Shown piece by piece: positions 5,284-13,293 of a DNA stretch of 14,709 nucleotides; the first letter of the stretch is position 1; the number at the start of each line of letters is the position of its first letter. Origin of the DNA: an uncultured bacterium. GTDB lineage: Bacteria > Bacillota > Clostridia > Lachnospirales > Lachnospiraceae. The DNA lies in NCBI GenBank assembly GCA_937916345.1, contig CALFUE010000060.1, forward strand, positions 1 to 14,709, in the 5' to 3' direction. Both the position numbers and the translations under genes were made by a program. The notes under the pieces were generated by a model. It was not told the origin of the DNA, searched no databases, and worked only from the letters and a program-made list of their open reading frames with translations.

Positions 5284-8136
5284 TTAATCCGTAACACTGT
5301 TTGCACTGCTTGAAACATTTCTGGCTCTTCCCGTCACCATCTCCTCCACAGGCGTGGTTCCAAAATATACCTCCAGTATATCAGCAGCAAGGTCAGCCGT
5401 ATTGTGTGAGGTATAGCCGTAGGCGATCCTCGTCGCAATAGTTACCTTCGGGCTGTTATATGGCGCGTACCCCAGGAAAAGCGCGTGGTTCGGTCTGGTT
5501 ACTACCTGCTGGGCGGTTCCGGTCTTTCCGGCGATCTCGATATCATACTCGTCGAAGAACTTGTCGAAGCTCTCCATGCTGCGGCACACCTCGCGGTTTC
5601 CCTTCTGGATGGCTCTCCAGGATCCGGGAGTTATCTCGGTGATCCTGCGCATCACCTCAGGGGAGTAATCCTCTAAAAGTCTTCCCGCTGAATCTGTCAC
5701 CTTGCTAAGCACCGTGTATTTGTATACATTTCCCTTTGAGGCCACCGCAGTGATATACCTGGAGAGGGATATGGTGGTGTAGTTATTATTACTCTGTCCT
5801 ATGGATGCCGTGATGGGATACTCGGTGGCGATCTGCGGCTCGGACTCTACTATCTCCACTCCGGTCTTCTCATTTAATCCGAAGAGAGAGGCGTATTTCT
5901 CGATCTTCTCGATACCGGTCTTCTCATCATAATTCTCGCCCTTCTGCGAAAGTCTCCAACCCACCTCGTAAAAATAGGCATTGCATGAATCCCTGATGGC
6001 TTCCACCAGCTTTTCCTCACCATGGTTTGAAGGATATTTCCAGCATTTAGGGCCGTTCTCGACCTTTGTGAATATACCGTCACATCTGATCTCGATGTTT
6101 GTATCAATGACTCCCTCTGTGAGTCCCGCAGAGGCGATCACCATCTTGAAGGTTGATCCGGGAGCCGTTTTCTCCTGAGTCGCGTGGTTATAGAAGGGAC
6201 TCGAGAGATCACTGCTCAGCTTGTTATAATAAGCCGCGTCCACCACATTTGCCAGGCGGTTATTGTCATAACCCGGATATGAGACGCAGGCAAGCAATTC
6301 TCCTGAGGCAGGATCAGTCATAACAACGGAGCCGGTGCAGGGATCAAGCGCCAGCTCCGCCGGAGTAATCTCCATATCTGCGATCTTTTCCATAAAGAAA
6401 TCATAGGCCGAAACACTACCGTCTCTTAAAGCATCGATCATCTCATCGTCAAAGCTTAAAAACTGCTGCGCATATAGTATCAACGCCAGATCTACACCTG
6501 TGATGATGTCCTCCTTTATCATGAACCGGTATATGCGCTTTGAAAATCCGTTGTCCGTCACGAGCGCATCACGCAGATACTGCACCAGCACATCATAAAC
6601 CTCCTCGGAATCGGAGTAACGACTGTCTATTTCGAGCTTTGTCACATCGATCCACTGCTCTCTTATGAGGAAGCGCAGGTAATCCTGGAGTGTGATCTCA
6701 TCGTTTTTCCAGGAACTGTAGGTCGGATCATCCGATTTTATCTTTTCGGTATCATATACACCGTTATTCTGGAGAAGTGATACCACATAGCTCTCGTATA
6801 CCGCCATATCCTCTGGCAGCTCCGAGTAAATGCCCGGCTCATCTCCTGTCAGTTCCTCCTCAAGCTTGTCCATGACGGTCTCCCTGTAAGAGAGGTAGAG
6901 ATCGTTTATCCGTCTCTCCTCGGAAGAAGCCGTGTCAAGCCCCATGCTCGAGATACTGATGACATTATTGTTTATCAGGGCATTATAGACATCATATATA
7001 GGTATCATGATGTCCGATGAGCCCTTTGACTCATATGTCTTGGAGTTTACGATCTTCGAGTAAAGTATTCCGGCTATCTCCTGCTCAAGCAGGCTGTAGC
7101 AGGCCTTCTGCAGCTCACTGTCTATGGACAGATAAACATTGTTGCCGGCAGTCGGCTCCATATACTCCAGTGTATCCAGCTCCTTGCCCAGCACATCCAC
7201 ATAAACCTTCTCGAGACCCTTTGTGCCTTTTAATGTCCTGTCCATGTACTGCTCCACGCCGGATTTACCCACCACATCGGTAAGGGAGTAGGAATCGTCC
7301 TCAGCAGACAGCTTCTCATACTCGCTCTCGGATATCCTTCCGGTGTAACCGATTATGGAGGCGAAGTATTTCGCGTCATTGTAGCGCCTGATGGTATCCT
7401 CGGCAATCTCCACACCCTGGAGCTCGTTCATGTGCTCGCTTATGACTGCCACCGTGCGCTCGGAGACATTGGACGCGATATCCGTGGATATATATTTCTT
7501 GTAGCTGTTCAGGCTCATGCGGTATCTTATCACTGCTATCCTGTAGCGGTCATTTATCTCCAGTGTCTCATCCACACCGAATCTGTCGCAGAGATATTCC
7601 ATCACCCGGTCCGCCGTGGCAAAGGAGGGATTATAGCCCAGCTTTCCCGTCAGTGAACCCAGCTCGGAGTAACTGTTCTTTCCGTAGATATCGGCAAGAA
7701 ATCTCTCCTGCCTGCTTCCGGATACATTAAAGGTAAACTCTCCGTTCTCCAGCGCTACCTCGAAATCACCGGTCATCTCATCTCCGGCATCGTCAAGGGT
7801 GTGAAGGACGAACAGTATAGTATCATTTATGGTCTTGTTCTTTTCAGTGGAATTCTCGTAGGTTCCGTTGTCCTCTATGGTGATAGTGTATGAGAGCTCG
7901 TTGTACGCCAGCACATTTCCGTTCCTGTCATAGATATTTCCCCTGGCAGCCGAAAGAGTCTTATTCTTAACGATGTGTATGGTATAGCTGTCCTGATAGG
8001 ACTCGCCGTTCACTATCTGCAGGTTAAAGAAATGGTACATCACGATCACTAAAAGGATCAGATAGATAGCTATAAGTATCAGAAACCTCGATATGAAATT
8101 GTCCTTGAATACCTGTGATTCTTCCCTGTCACTCAA
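5284..8136 (-). CDS. mrdA: Penicillin-binding protein 2, class B transpeptidase of the elongasome, with a large insertion
   Basis: PBP2 cross-links stem peptides of new lateral-wall peptidoglycan together with RodA. It has one N-terminal membrane anchor (about residues 16-36) and then the pedestal domain starting near AARGNIYDRNG (63-73). The transpeptidase domain carries STFK at 661-664 (nucleophile Ser661), SCN at 717-719 and KTG at 871-873. At 950 residues it is far longer than the usual 600-700. The excess is mainly a block from about residue 355 to 597, between LSIDSELQKACYSLL and DPCTGSVVMTDPASGELLA; in typical PBP2 these segments are nearly adjacent. That block looks helical, charged and without membrane segments, and I do not recognise a domain in it. 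The start is TTG at 8136, 3 bases after the mreD stop, with AGGGAA upstream. Beta-lactam binding is expected from the motifs. Confidence 0.93.
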   Translation of the reverse strand: MSDREESQVFKDNFISRFLILIAIYLILLVIVMYHFFNLQIVNGESYQDSYTIHIVKNKTLSAARGNIYDRNGNVLAYNELSYTITIEDNGTYENSTEKNKTINDTILFVLHTLDDAGDEMTGDFEVALENGEFTFNVSGSRQERFLADIYGKNSYSELGSLTGKLGYNPSFATADRVMEYLCDRFGVDETLEINDRYRIAVIRYRMSLNSYKKYISTDIASNVSERTVAVISEHMNELQGVEIAEDTIRRYNDAKYFASIIGYTGRISESEYEKLSAEDDSYSLTDVVGKSGVEQYMDRTLKGTKGLEKVYVDVLGKELDTLEYMEPTAGNNVYLSIDSELQKACYSLLEQEIAGILYSKIVNSKTYESKGSSDIMIPIYDVYNALINNNVISISSMGLDTASSEERRINDLYLSYRETVMDKLEEELTGDEPGIYSELPEDMAVYESYVVSLLQNNGVYDTEKIKSDDPTYSSWKNDEITLQDYLRFLIREQWIDVTKLEIDSRYSDSEEVYDVLVQYLRDALVTDNGFSKRIYRFMIKEDIITGVDLALILYAQQFLSFDDEMIDALRDGSVSAYDFFMEKIADMEITPAELALDPCTGSVVMTDPASGELLACVSYPGYDNNRLANVVDAAYYNKLSSDLSSPFYNHATQEKTAPGSTFKMVIASAGLTEGVIDTNIEIRCDGIFTKVENGPKCWKYPSNHGEEKLVEAIRDSCNAYFYEVGWRLSQKGENYDEKTGIEKIEKYASLFGLNEKTGVEIVESEPQIATEYPITASIGQSNNNYTTISLSRYITAVASKGNVYKYTVLSKVTDSAGRLLEDYSPEVMRRITEITPGSWRAIQKGNREVCRSMESFDKFFDEYDIEIAGKTGTAQQVVTRPNHALFLGYAPYNSPKVTIATRIAYGYTSHNTADLAADILEVYFGTTPVEEMVTGRARNVSSSANSVTD

Positions 8137-8139
8137 TGT

Positions 8140-8652
8140 TTATTCCCTGTTCCTTTGTTTCTCGTAGTTTTCCAGCAGACCGTTTCCCTTCATCAGCACG
8201 AAGTAGAGCACCAGCATGAAGAGCAGCGTAATGACCAGCTCCGGCAGAATGATATGGGTGATGTAGAACACCAGATCAGTCCTGTTCCTGAATAGGAACA
8301 GGAAGAAGAAAACAGCCAAATTGTATGCGATATCGGATACAGCGATAGCGATCATGGGAAGCTTTATGTCCTCCGGATAAAAGAACCTGAACAAAAGCCC
8401 ATTGACATAACCGATATACATAAAGAACAGCGCGTTCAGCGCCGGTATATCACCGTAAAAAATATCGATCAGCATACCGCAGAGAAGACCAGTCAGCATG
8501 CCGTCCTTCTCTCCCCTCATAAACCCTATTGAGCTGGTCAATATGATGAGCAGATTCGGCGACACAGATAAGAATGGCAGAAAGGGAAAGAAGGATGTCT
8601 GCAGTACAAAGCATATCGCTGCCGTGATAAATGTGACTATTGCTCTAATCAT
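8140..8652 (-). CDS. mreD: Rod-shape-determining protein MreD
   Basis: MreD is a small polytopic membrane protein of the elongasome, thought to link MreC to the RodA-PBP2 synthase. The 170-residue sequence is almost wholly hydrophobic, with about five or six membrane segments. It has the family's glycine-spaced helix ending in Asp (GMLTGLLCGMLIDIFYG, 51-67), which is the best signature in this poorly conserved family. Its ATG overlaps the mreC stop by four bases (ATGA), implying coupled translation, and PBP2 starts 3 bases after its own stop. Identification rests on this helix, the topology, the length and the position between mreC and PBP2, and is secure in that context. Confidence 0.9.
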   Translation of the reverse strand: MIRAIVTFITAAICFVLQTSFFPFLPFLSVSPNLLIILTSSIGFMRGEKDGMLTGLLCGMLIDIFYGDIPALNALFFMYIGYVNGLLFRFFYPEDIKLPMIAIAVSDIAYNLAVFFFLFLFRNRTDLVFYITHIILPELVITLLFMLVLYFVLMKGNGLLENYEKQRNRE

Positions 8653-9503
8653 TCCATATCTTCCTTCATATCGGTGATCACATACACATATTTGAGTCTC
8701 TCAAAATCCACCACCGGCGTCAGCCTTCCGGCCTTTGTCAGGTTATTTGACTGACGATGAATCTCGCTTACATATCCCACCAGTATTCCCGGCAGATATT
8801 CTGAGCTGATGTAGGAGGTGACGATCTGATCTCCCACCACAACATTGTCATGGTCGTCTCTTAAGTTTGTAAACTCTATGGTGCCGTCACTGTCCATGCT
8901 GGTAAGGGATCCGTTCACCAGCAGATTGTCCGATGTGGAGAGCACCATAGCCGAGACGCTGGATAGGTCGTCTATTATGGATTTCACCTTGGAGTAATTG
9001 GCGCCCGCGTCAACCACGATGCCGCAGAGTCCCTCATCGGAGATCACATTCATCCCCACCTCTATGCCGTCCTTCGTACCCAGATTGATTGTGAAATTCT
9101 CAAACCAGTTGCCGGGATCCTTGCCTATTATGGTGGCAGATTTTTTATTGTACTGGGAGTATGTCTCCCCCAGTTCCAATAGACTTTTCAGCTTTTCCAC
9201 ATCATACTGCGCCAGCTTCAGAGAATTCACCTGATCGTTCAGCTCGTCCACCTGTGCCTTTAACCTGACATTCTCATCGTAGACCTCAGACATTTTCGCG
9301 TATCTGGTGACAGAATCCGAGATAGCGCTTCCCACATAGCCCAGACCGTTTTGCACAGGCACAAAAACGTACCCCGTAACCGTATTTAACGAGGTAAGTT
9401 TGAAATCAAATATATAATTTGCCAACATGACGCCAAAGAGCAGGATCGTCAATACGATCAGGACACTCCTGGGTCTGATGTTTATTTTGTTTTTTTTTCT
9501 CAT
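8649..9503 (-). CDS. mreC: Rod-shape-determining protein MreC
   Basis: MreC is a bitopic membrane protein whose extracytoplasmic part binds and activates PBP2. The 284-residue protein has a very basic N-terminus, a single transmembrane helix at about 13-31, a predicted coiled coil at roughly 70-112 (DENVRLKAQVDELNDQ region), and then the beta-barrel core. The core has the family motif PGNWFENFTINLGTKDGIEVGM starting near residue 129 and a later LCGIVV segment. The length is normal. Its ATG overlaps the mreB stop by four bases. Codons 2-5 contain a run of nine adenines (9490-9498 on the plus strand reads as T), a spot where polymerase slippage or sequencing indels are likely; the frame is intact as given. 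Confidence 0.93.
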   Translation of the reverse strand: MRKKNKINIRPRSVLIVLTILLFGVMLANYIFDFKLTSLNTVTGYVFVPVQNGLGYVGSAISDSVTRYAKMSEVYDENVRLKAQVDELNDQVNSLKLAQYDVEKLKSLLELGETYSQYNKKSATIIGKDPGNWFENFTINLGTKDGIEVGMNVISDEGLCGIVVDAGANYSKVKSIIDDLSSVSAMVLSTSDNLLVNGSLTSMDSDGTIEFTNLRDDHDNVVVGDQIVTSYISSEYLPGILVGYVSEIHRQSNNLTKAGRLTPVVDFERLKYVYVITDMKEDME

Positions 9504-10516
9504 CTTATATTTCTGGCTTTCATGGTGTAGGGAAGATTCCTGTATTTAGGATCTGACACGATCTTTACCAGTCCTCTCGCCGCACTCTCCTCAGGGTTCT
9601 CACACAGATTTACCCTTATTCCGGAAACATCGGAAAAAAGCTGGTCTACACCCCTTATCTTTGAGGTGCCCCCGGTGAGGTAAATACCTGACGCCACCAC
9701 ATCTCTCGCCAATTCCGGCGGAACATGCTCCAGCATGAGCTTGATATTGGAGCAGAACTCCTCCAGATCCGGAGTGATTGCCTTGTAAATCACCTCTGCA
9801 GCGATCGTCATCTCAATAGGTAAACCGCTCACCACATCTCTGCCCACCACAGTTATCTCATCCGTATAACCCGGCAGCGCGGAACCGATGGTCTCCTTTA
9901 GCTGGCATGCGGTCTTTTTCCCGATCAGCAGATTAAACTCTTTTCTGATACAGGAGATAATAGACTCGTCTATCCTGTTGCCCCCGAAATCAAGGAGAGA
10001 TGATATGACAAGACCACCCAAGGATATGACACTGATCTCCGTGGTGTCGGCTCCCATATCGACGATCATCACGCCGGTGGGCTCATTGACATCCAGACCA
10101 AGTCCTACTGCCGATGCGATGGGCTTGTCACACACCAGAACACTCCTTGGCTTCGCCTTTGACTTGTACAAAAGATCAAAGAACGCTTTCTTCTCAACCT
10201 CCGTGATATCAGTGGGTACAGCCACTATAAACTCGGCGCCTTTGATCCTGCCCTTGGAATGCTTCTCCAAAAACTCAAAAATCATTGCCTGCTCGTAATT
10301 GTAGCTGGAAATGACTCCCACATTTACGGGAAAGGATACCTGTATGTTTTCCGGAACCTTCTCGAACATGGCGTAAGCCTCGTTCCCGAATGCATAGAGG
10401 GTATCCTCATTTATGATAGCCACCGTGTTCTTCTCGTTATATATCTTTCCGGTAGCCTGGCTGAACACCTTCAGATTGCAGGTTCCGGGATCTATGCCGT
10501 ATACATTTGAGCCCAT
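9500..10516 (-). CDS. mreB: MreB-like actin-family cell-shape protein, with altered nucleotide-site motifs
   Basis: MreB forms membrane-associated filaments that orient wall synthesis. The 338-residue protein aligns end to end with MreB: GIDPGTCNLKV at 7-17 (phosphate 1), PTDITEVEKKAFF at 101-113, VISLGGLVISS at 163-173, GRDVVSGLP at 225-233, PPELARDVVASGI at 266-278 and TGGTSKIRG at 281-289. Several motifs differ from ordinary MreB. Phosphate 2 is DMGADTTE rather than DIGGGTTE. The segment normally EEP, whose last Glu positions the catalytic water, is CDKP, putting Lys131 there. The adenosine motif lacks its third Gly. It may be a divergent lineage form, and a canonical paralogue could exist elsewhere. 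Ribosome binding site AAAGAGGAA lies 5-6 bases before the ATG. It follows radC by 21 bases and overlaps mreC. Confidence 0.88.
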   Translation of the reverse strand: MGSNVYGIDPGTCNLKVFSQATGKIYNEKNTVAIINEDTLYAFGNEAYAMFEKVPENIQVSFPVNVGVISSYNYEQAMIFEFLEKHSKGRIKGAEFIVAVPTDITEVEKKAFFDLLYKSKAKPRSVLVCDKPIASAVGLGLDVNEPTGVMIVDMGADTTEISVISLGGLVISSLLDFGGNRIDESIISCIRKEFNLLIGKKTACQLKETIGSALPGYTDEITVVGRDVVSGLPIEMTIAAEVIYKAITPDLEEFCSNIKLMLEHVPPELARDVVASGIYLTGGTSKIRGVDQLFSDVSGIRVNLCENPEESAARGLVKIVSDPKYRNLPYTMKARNIR

Positions 10517-10537
10517 AAAAATTCCTCTTTGTTATTT

Positions 10538-11224
10538 TTAAATACTACCTAATTTTTTTTCTTCCCTGAAGCTGTAATAACAATTGTCTCCGATTATTAT
10601 ATGATCATTCAGCGGTATTTCAAGCATCCTGCCCACATAGGCTATGCGTTCTGTCACCTCGATATCCGCAGACGAAGGAGCAGGGTCACCGCTTGGATGA
10701 TTGTGAAGCATTATCATGCTCACTGCCCCATGGTTCAGCGCAGCCATGAAAACCTCTCTCGGACCCGCCACCGATGCAGTTGCCGATCCAACCGAGATCA
10801 CCTCGTCCGCTATTATATGTGATCTTATATCCATCATGCAAAGCAGCAGGACTTCCTTTTTTTCGTGGCGCAGCCTTTCCATATAGTAATCCGCCACCTT
10901 TCCAGGTGAATCAAGGCTCACACCCTTTGACCGCACGCTTGAGGCAATGCGCTCCGAGATCCTGGCAATACACTTCATCTGCACCGCTTTTACCCTGCCC
11001 ACACCCTCAAAGGAGCACAGCTCGCTGATGCTCATATCGTGAAGGTTGAGGAGACCTCCGTTATCCTTCAAAAGTATGCGCCCCGCCAAATCCAGCGCGT
11101 CGCATCCCTTTGATCCCGTACGGAGTACCACCGCCAGAAGCTCGGCATCACTCAAAGCCCCCGTACCGTAGCGGAGACACTTCTCATAAGGTCTGTCAAC
11201 ACTTGGCATTTCTTTGATATTCAT
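10538..11224 (-). CDS. radC: RadC family protein (UPF0758, JAB/MPN domain)
   Basis: RadC-family proteins have an N-terminal helix-hairpin-helix part and a C-terminal JAMM/MPN metalloprotease-like domain. The historic role in DNA repair is disputed and the true function is uncertain. This 228-residue copy is normal in length. It shows the helix-hairpin-helix element GVGRVKA at 74-80 and the metal-binding signature HNHPSGDPAPSSAD at 174-187, with His174, His176 and Asp187 as expected zinc ligands and Glu141 as the likely acidic partner. The start MNIKEMPSVDRP matches the family N-terminus, although no clear ribosome binding site precedes it; the leader from the promoter at 11255-11283 is only about 24 bases. 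It lies directly upstream of mreB, as in the radC-mreBCD clusters of Bacillus. Confidence 0.92.
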   Translation of the reverse strand: MNIKEMPSVDRPYEKCLRYGTGALSDAELLAVVLRTGSKGCDALDLAGRILLKDNGGLLNLHDMSISELCSFEGVGRVKAVQMKCIARISERIASSVRSKGVSLDSPGKVADYYMERLRHEKKEVLLLCMMDIRSHIIADEVISVGSATASVAGPREVFMAALNHGAVSMIMLHNHPSGDPAPSSADIEVTERIAYVGRMLEIPLNDHIIIGDNCYYSFREEKKLGSI

Positions 11225-11254
11225 TTATCATCGCAGAAACATCATTGACAAGGA

Positions 11255-11283
11255 ATTATATCACAGCATCGGCAATTCCACAA
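11255..11283 (-). promoter_or_regulatory. Sigma-A-type promoter for the radC-mre operon, overlapping the end of the upstream gene
   Basis: The minus strand has a perfect TATAAT (11255-11260) preceded by TGA, an extended -10. TTGTGG (11278-11283) lies exactly 17 bases upstream as a weak -35. The -35 and spacer lie in the last codons of the PLP enzyme gene, whose stop TGA supplies the extended -10 bases. The predicted start is near 11248, giving a short leader to the radC ATG at 11224. The call rests on sequence pattern only. Confidence 0.6.
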
Positions 11284-12418
11284 GATTTCTGTCGTAAAGA
11301 TTTTTTAGAGCAGTCAGTATCCCCAGCTTTCCTTGATAATAGGTCAGACCGCCCTGAAAATACACATTGTAGGGTGCTTTTAGGGGGCCGTCGGCAGACA
11401 GCTCTATTGATGAACCCTGTACAAAGGTCCCCGCCGCCATTATAACCTGATCCGAGTAACCCGGCATATCCCAAGGCTTAGGTGTAACAAAGCTGTCCAC
11501 GGGGCTTCCCGCCTGTATCCCCCGGCAAAAAGCGAGCAGCCTCTCCTCACTCCCCAGCTCAATGGCCTGTATTATATCATGCCTCTCTTCTGAAGCGCCG
11601 GGTATGACGGACATTCCCAGAGGTTCAAAGATATTCGCGGCAAAGATTGATGTCTTTAAGGCGTTTGCAGTGACAACAGGCGCCATAAATAATCCCTGTA
11701 TCAGGCTTCCCATTACATTCAAAGAAGCTCCAACCTCCTTGCCGAGTCCCGGGCTCGTAAGCCTGTATGCCGCGTTTTCAACGCAGGTGGCTCTGCCCGC
11801 GATATAGCCCCCTACAGGAGCCAGACCGCCGCCGGGATTTTTTATAAGGGAGCCCACACACATGTCCGCCCCATGCTGTGAGGGTTCGGTGTCATCCACG
11901 AACTCCCCGTAGCAATTATCCACCATGCATATCACATCATCCTTAATGTTTTTTATGAAGGCAATAAGCTCTCCTATCTCATTCGCACTGAAGGTTTTTC
12001 GGAACTCATAGCCCTTTGAGCGCTGTATGGTGACAAGCTTTGTATTCTTGTTGATGGCTGTCTTTATGCCGTCGTAGTCAAGCTCACTTTGCGCAAGGAG
12101 ATCAACCTGGCGGTAAGTCACGCCATACTCAGCCAGAGAGCCCTTCGCGGGTCGAATCCCTATGACGCTCTCAAGGGTATCGTAAGGCTTCCCCACAGGG
12201 GATAACACCTCATCGCCGGGACGCAGGTTACTCATGAGAGCCAGCGCCAGGGCATGAGTCCCGCAGGTGATCTGGGGGCGCACCAGCGCATCCTCCGTCT
12301 CAAATACATCACTGTAAATCCGCTCAAGGGTATCCCTTCCAAGATCCGAATAGCCGTAACCGTTAGAAGTATTAAAGCACTCGAAGGAAAGCCTGTTCTT
12401 CTGCAAGCCCTTCTTCAG
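11261..12418 (-). CDS. Methionine gamma-lyase family / COG4100 PLP-dependent enzyme, 5' end missing at the join
   Basis: This is a cytoplasmic pyridoxal-phosphate enzyme of the fold-type I Cys/Met metabolism group (Pfam Met_gamma_lyase), often annotated as aluminium resistance protein; its physiological substrate is not established. About 386 residues remain, from LKKGLQKNRLSFECFN onward. Recognisable parts are GYGYSDLGRDTLERIY, RPQITCGTHALALAL, LSPVGKPYDTLE, VDNCYGEF and the probable PLP lysine in SLIKNPGGG. Family members run about 420 residues and have roughly 40-50 more at the N-terminus. Here those are replaced by an unrelated frame of the exonuclease gene, open to 12478, so no true start codon exists in this sequence. 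The stop at 11261 is followed 36 bases later by radC. From memory, miaA often precedes this gene in Lachnospiraceae, but that region is absent. Confidence 0.85.
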   Translation of the reverse strand: MKKGLQKNRLSFECFNTSNGYGYSDLGRDTLERIYSDVFETEDALVRPQITCGTHALALALMSNLRPGDEVLSPVGKPYDTLESVIGIRPAKGSLAEYGVTYRQVDLLAQSELDYDGIKTAINKNTKLVTIQRSKGYEFRKTFSANEIGELIAFIKNIKDDVICMVDNCYGEFVDDTEPSQHGADMCVGSLIKNPGGGLAPVGGYIAGRATCVENAAYRLTSPGLGKEVGASLNVMGSLIQGLFMAPVVTANALKTSIFAANIFEPLGMSVIPGASEERHDIIQAIELGSEERLLAFCRGIQAGSPVDSFVTPKPWDMPGYSDQVIMAAGTFVQGSSIELSADGPLKAPYNVYFQGGLTYYQGKLGILTALKNLYDRNLVELPML

Positions 12419-13265
12419 GAATCTCACACCACCAATGCCTGTTGGAACCAGAAGAACCATCGTCCCAACGGTATCCACGGGCTTTCAACTGGTCTTTGGT
12501 GTCAAACGGTGCGCCGAACGCATGAACAATAATACTGTTTTGGGCGGCGTTTTCCAGAAGATTGGCAAAGACATCCTGTCTGATATGCATGAACCACGCC
12601 AAGGCAAGACAGTCGATGGATGCCCGATGCGCTTCATAAAAATAGCCGATGCCATGCAGCAGCTCTTCCTGGCGGTGATTGCTGATGTCAAAAGACTTCC
12701 AGTCCACTCCTTTCAGGGAACATGCCCATTTCTTGTTTTCCAAGTCAGGGAAACGTTTCTCAAAGAACGGACGGTCAAACCCGGCATTATGGGCGACAAT
12801 CAGTTCAATGCCATCAAGGGTCTCTTTGACCGCAGTATCATTTATTTTTTGCCCTTTGACATCTTGGTCAGTGATGCCGGTCAGTTTGCTGATTTCCTCA
12901 GGAATCGGTTTTCCAGGATCCTCATATTCACTGAAAATCCGGTCAATAGAAACCAGTTTCTTTTGGGATGGGGAAAAAGAGGCGGAAACCATTCCCAGTT
13001 CAATGATCTGCTCCGTATTGGTGGATAAACCGGTTGTTTCCGTATCCAGGAAAACAATGGATATCTCATCCCCTACCCTGTCAGTGAGCGGATAAGGCAG
13101 GGGGATGTGGCTTTTCGTGATGGGTACCCGTTCAATGATGCGGAAATCGTCCGTTTTTTCCAGGATCGCCTCAAGTTGCTGACGGTATCCGGGTGTTTGT
13201 ACAGTCTCTTCTGGATCATCGTTTTCAAAGAAATCCAGCTGCTGCCCTTTTTCTGCCTTATCCAT
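12372..13265 (-). CDS. DnaQ-like 3'-5' exonuclease (DEDDh family), C-terminus truncated at the join
   Basis: The protein belongs to the DnaQ/DNA polymerase III epsilon-like 3'-5' exonucleases, which remove nucleotides from DNA or RNA 3' ends with two metal ions. As read, it is 297 residues. Exo I is FLDTETTG with Asp74 and Glu76, Exo II is AHNAGFD with Asp164, and Exo III is HRASID with His213 and Asp218, so the DEDDh set is complete. A C-terminal ARGYRWDD...WWCEIPEEGLAEEQAFL region is typical of proteobacterial stand-alone exonucleases of this group. The last residues (RVL and the stop at 12372-12374) lie in DNA of the neighbouring Firmicutes gene, so the true end is missing. I chose ATG at 13265, with AAGGA upstream and 28 bases after the sppA stop; the frame stays open to 13343 inside sppA. 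Its exact cellular substrate is unknown. Confidence 0.85.
   Translation of the reverse strand: MDKAEKGQQLDFFENDDPEETVQTPGYRQQLEAILEKTDDFRIIERVPITKSHIPLPYPLTDRVGDEISIVFLDTETTGLSTNTEQIIELGMVSASFSPSQKKLVSIDRIFSEYEDPGKPIPEEISKLTGITDQDVKGQKINDTAVKETLDGIELIVAHNAGFDRPFFEKRFPDLENKKWACSLKGVDWKSFDISNHRQEELLHGIGYFYEAHRASIDCLALAWFMHIRQDVFANLLENAAQNSIIVHAFGAPFDTKDQLKARGYRWDDGSSGSNRHWWCEIPEEGLAEEQAFLRVL
12381..12420. other. Probable chimeric junction between Firmicutes and betaproteobacterial DNA
   Basis: Two minus-strand genes run into each other in different frames here. The exonuclease frame looks genuine down to EEQAFL (about 12384), and the PLP-enzyme frame looks genuine from about LKKGLQKN (12418). 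In the overlap of some 30 bases both readings resemble their own family, as if a short stretch were shared by both genomes. Neither gene is complete and no mobile element is present. An assembly join through a chance shared word is the simplest explanation. Confidence 0.8.
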
Positions 13266-13293
13266 AAAGATATCTATCCTTGATTCAAAAACA

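Noticed and set aside
9490..9498. Run of nine A/T at the start of mreC as a programmed frameshift site
   Set aside because: The frame is intact through it and no alternative product is evident; it is only noted as a spot prone to slippage or sequencing error.
12372..12478. A natural exonuclease/PLP-enzyme overlap or fusion
   Set aside because: The two genes use different frames, each lacks a conserved end, and they come from different lineages by codon use and neighbourhood, so a biological fusion is much less likely than a join artefact.
12435..13028. Long plus-strand open frame (197 codons) opposite the exonuclease
   Set aside because: It has no recognisable motif and the opposite strand encodes a protein with a complete DEDDh motif set, so it is an antisense shadow.
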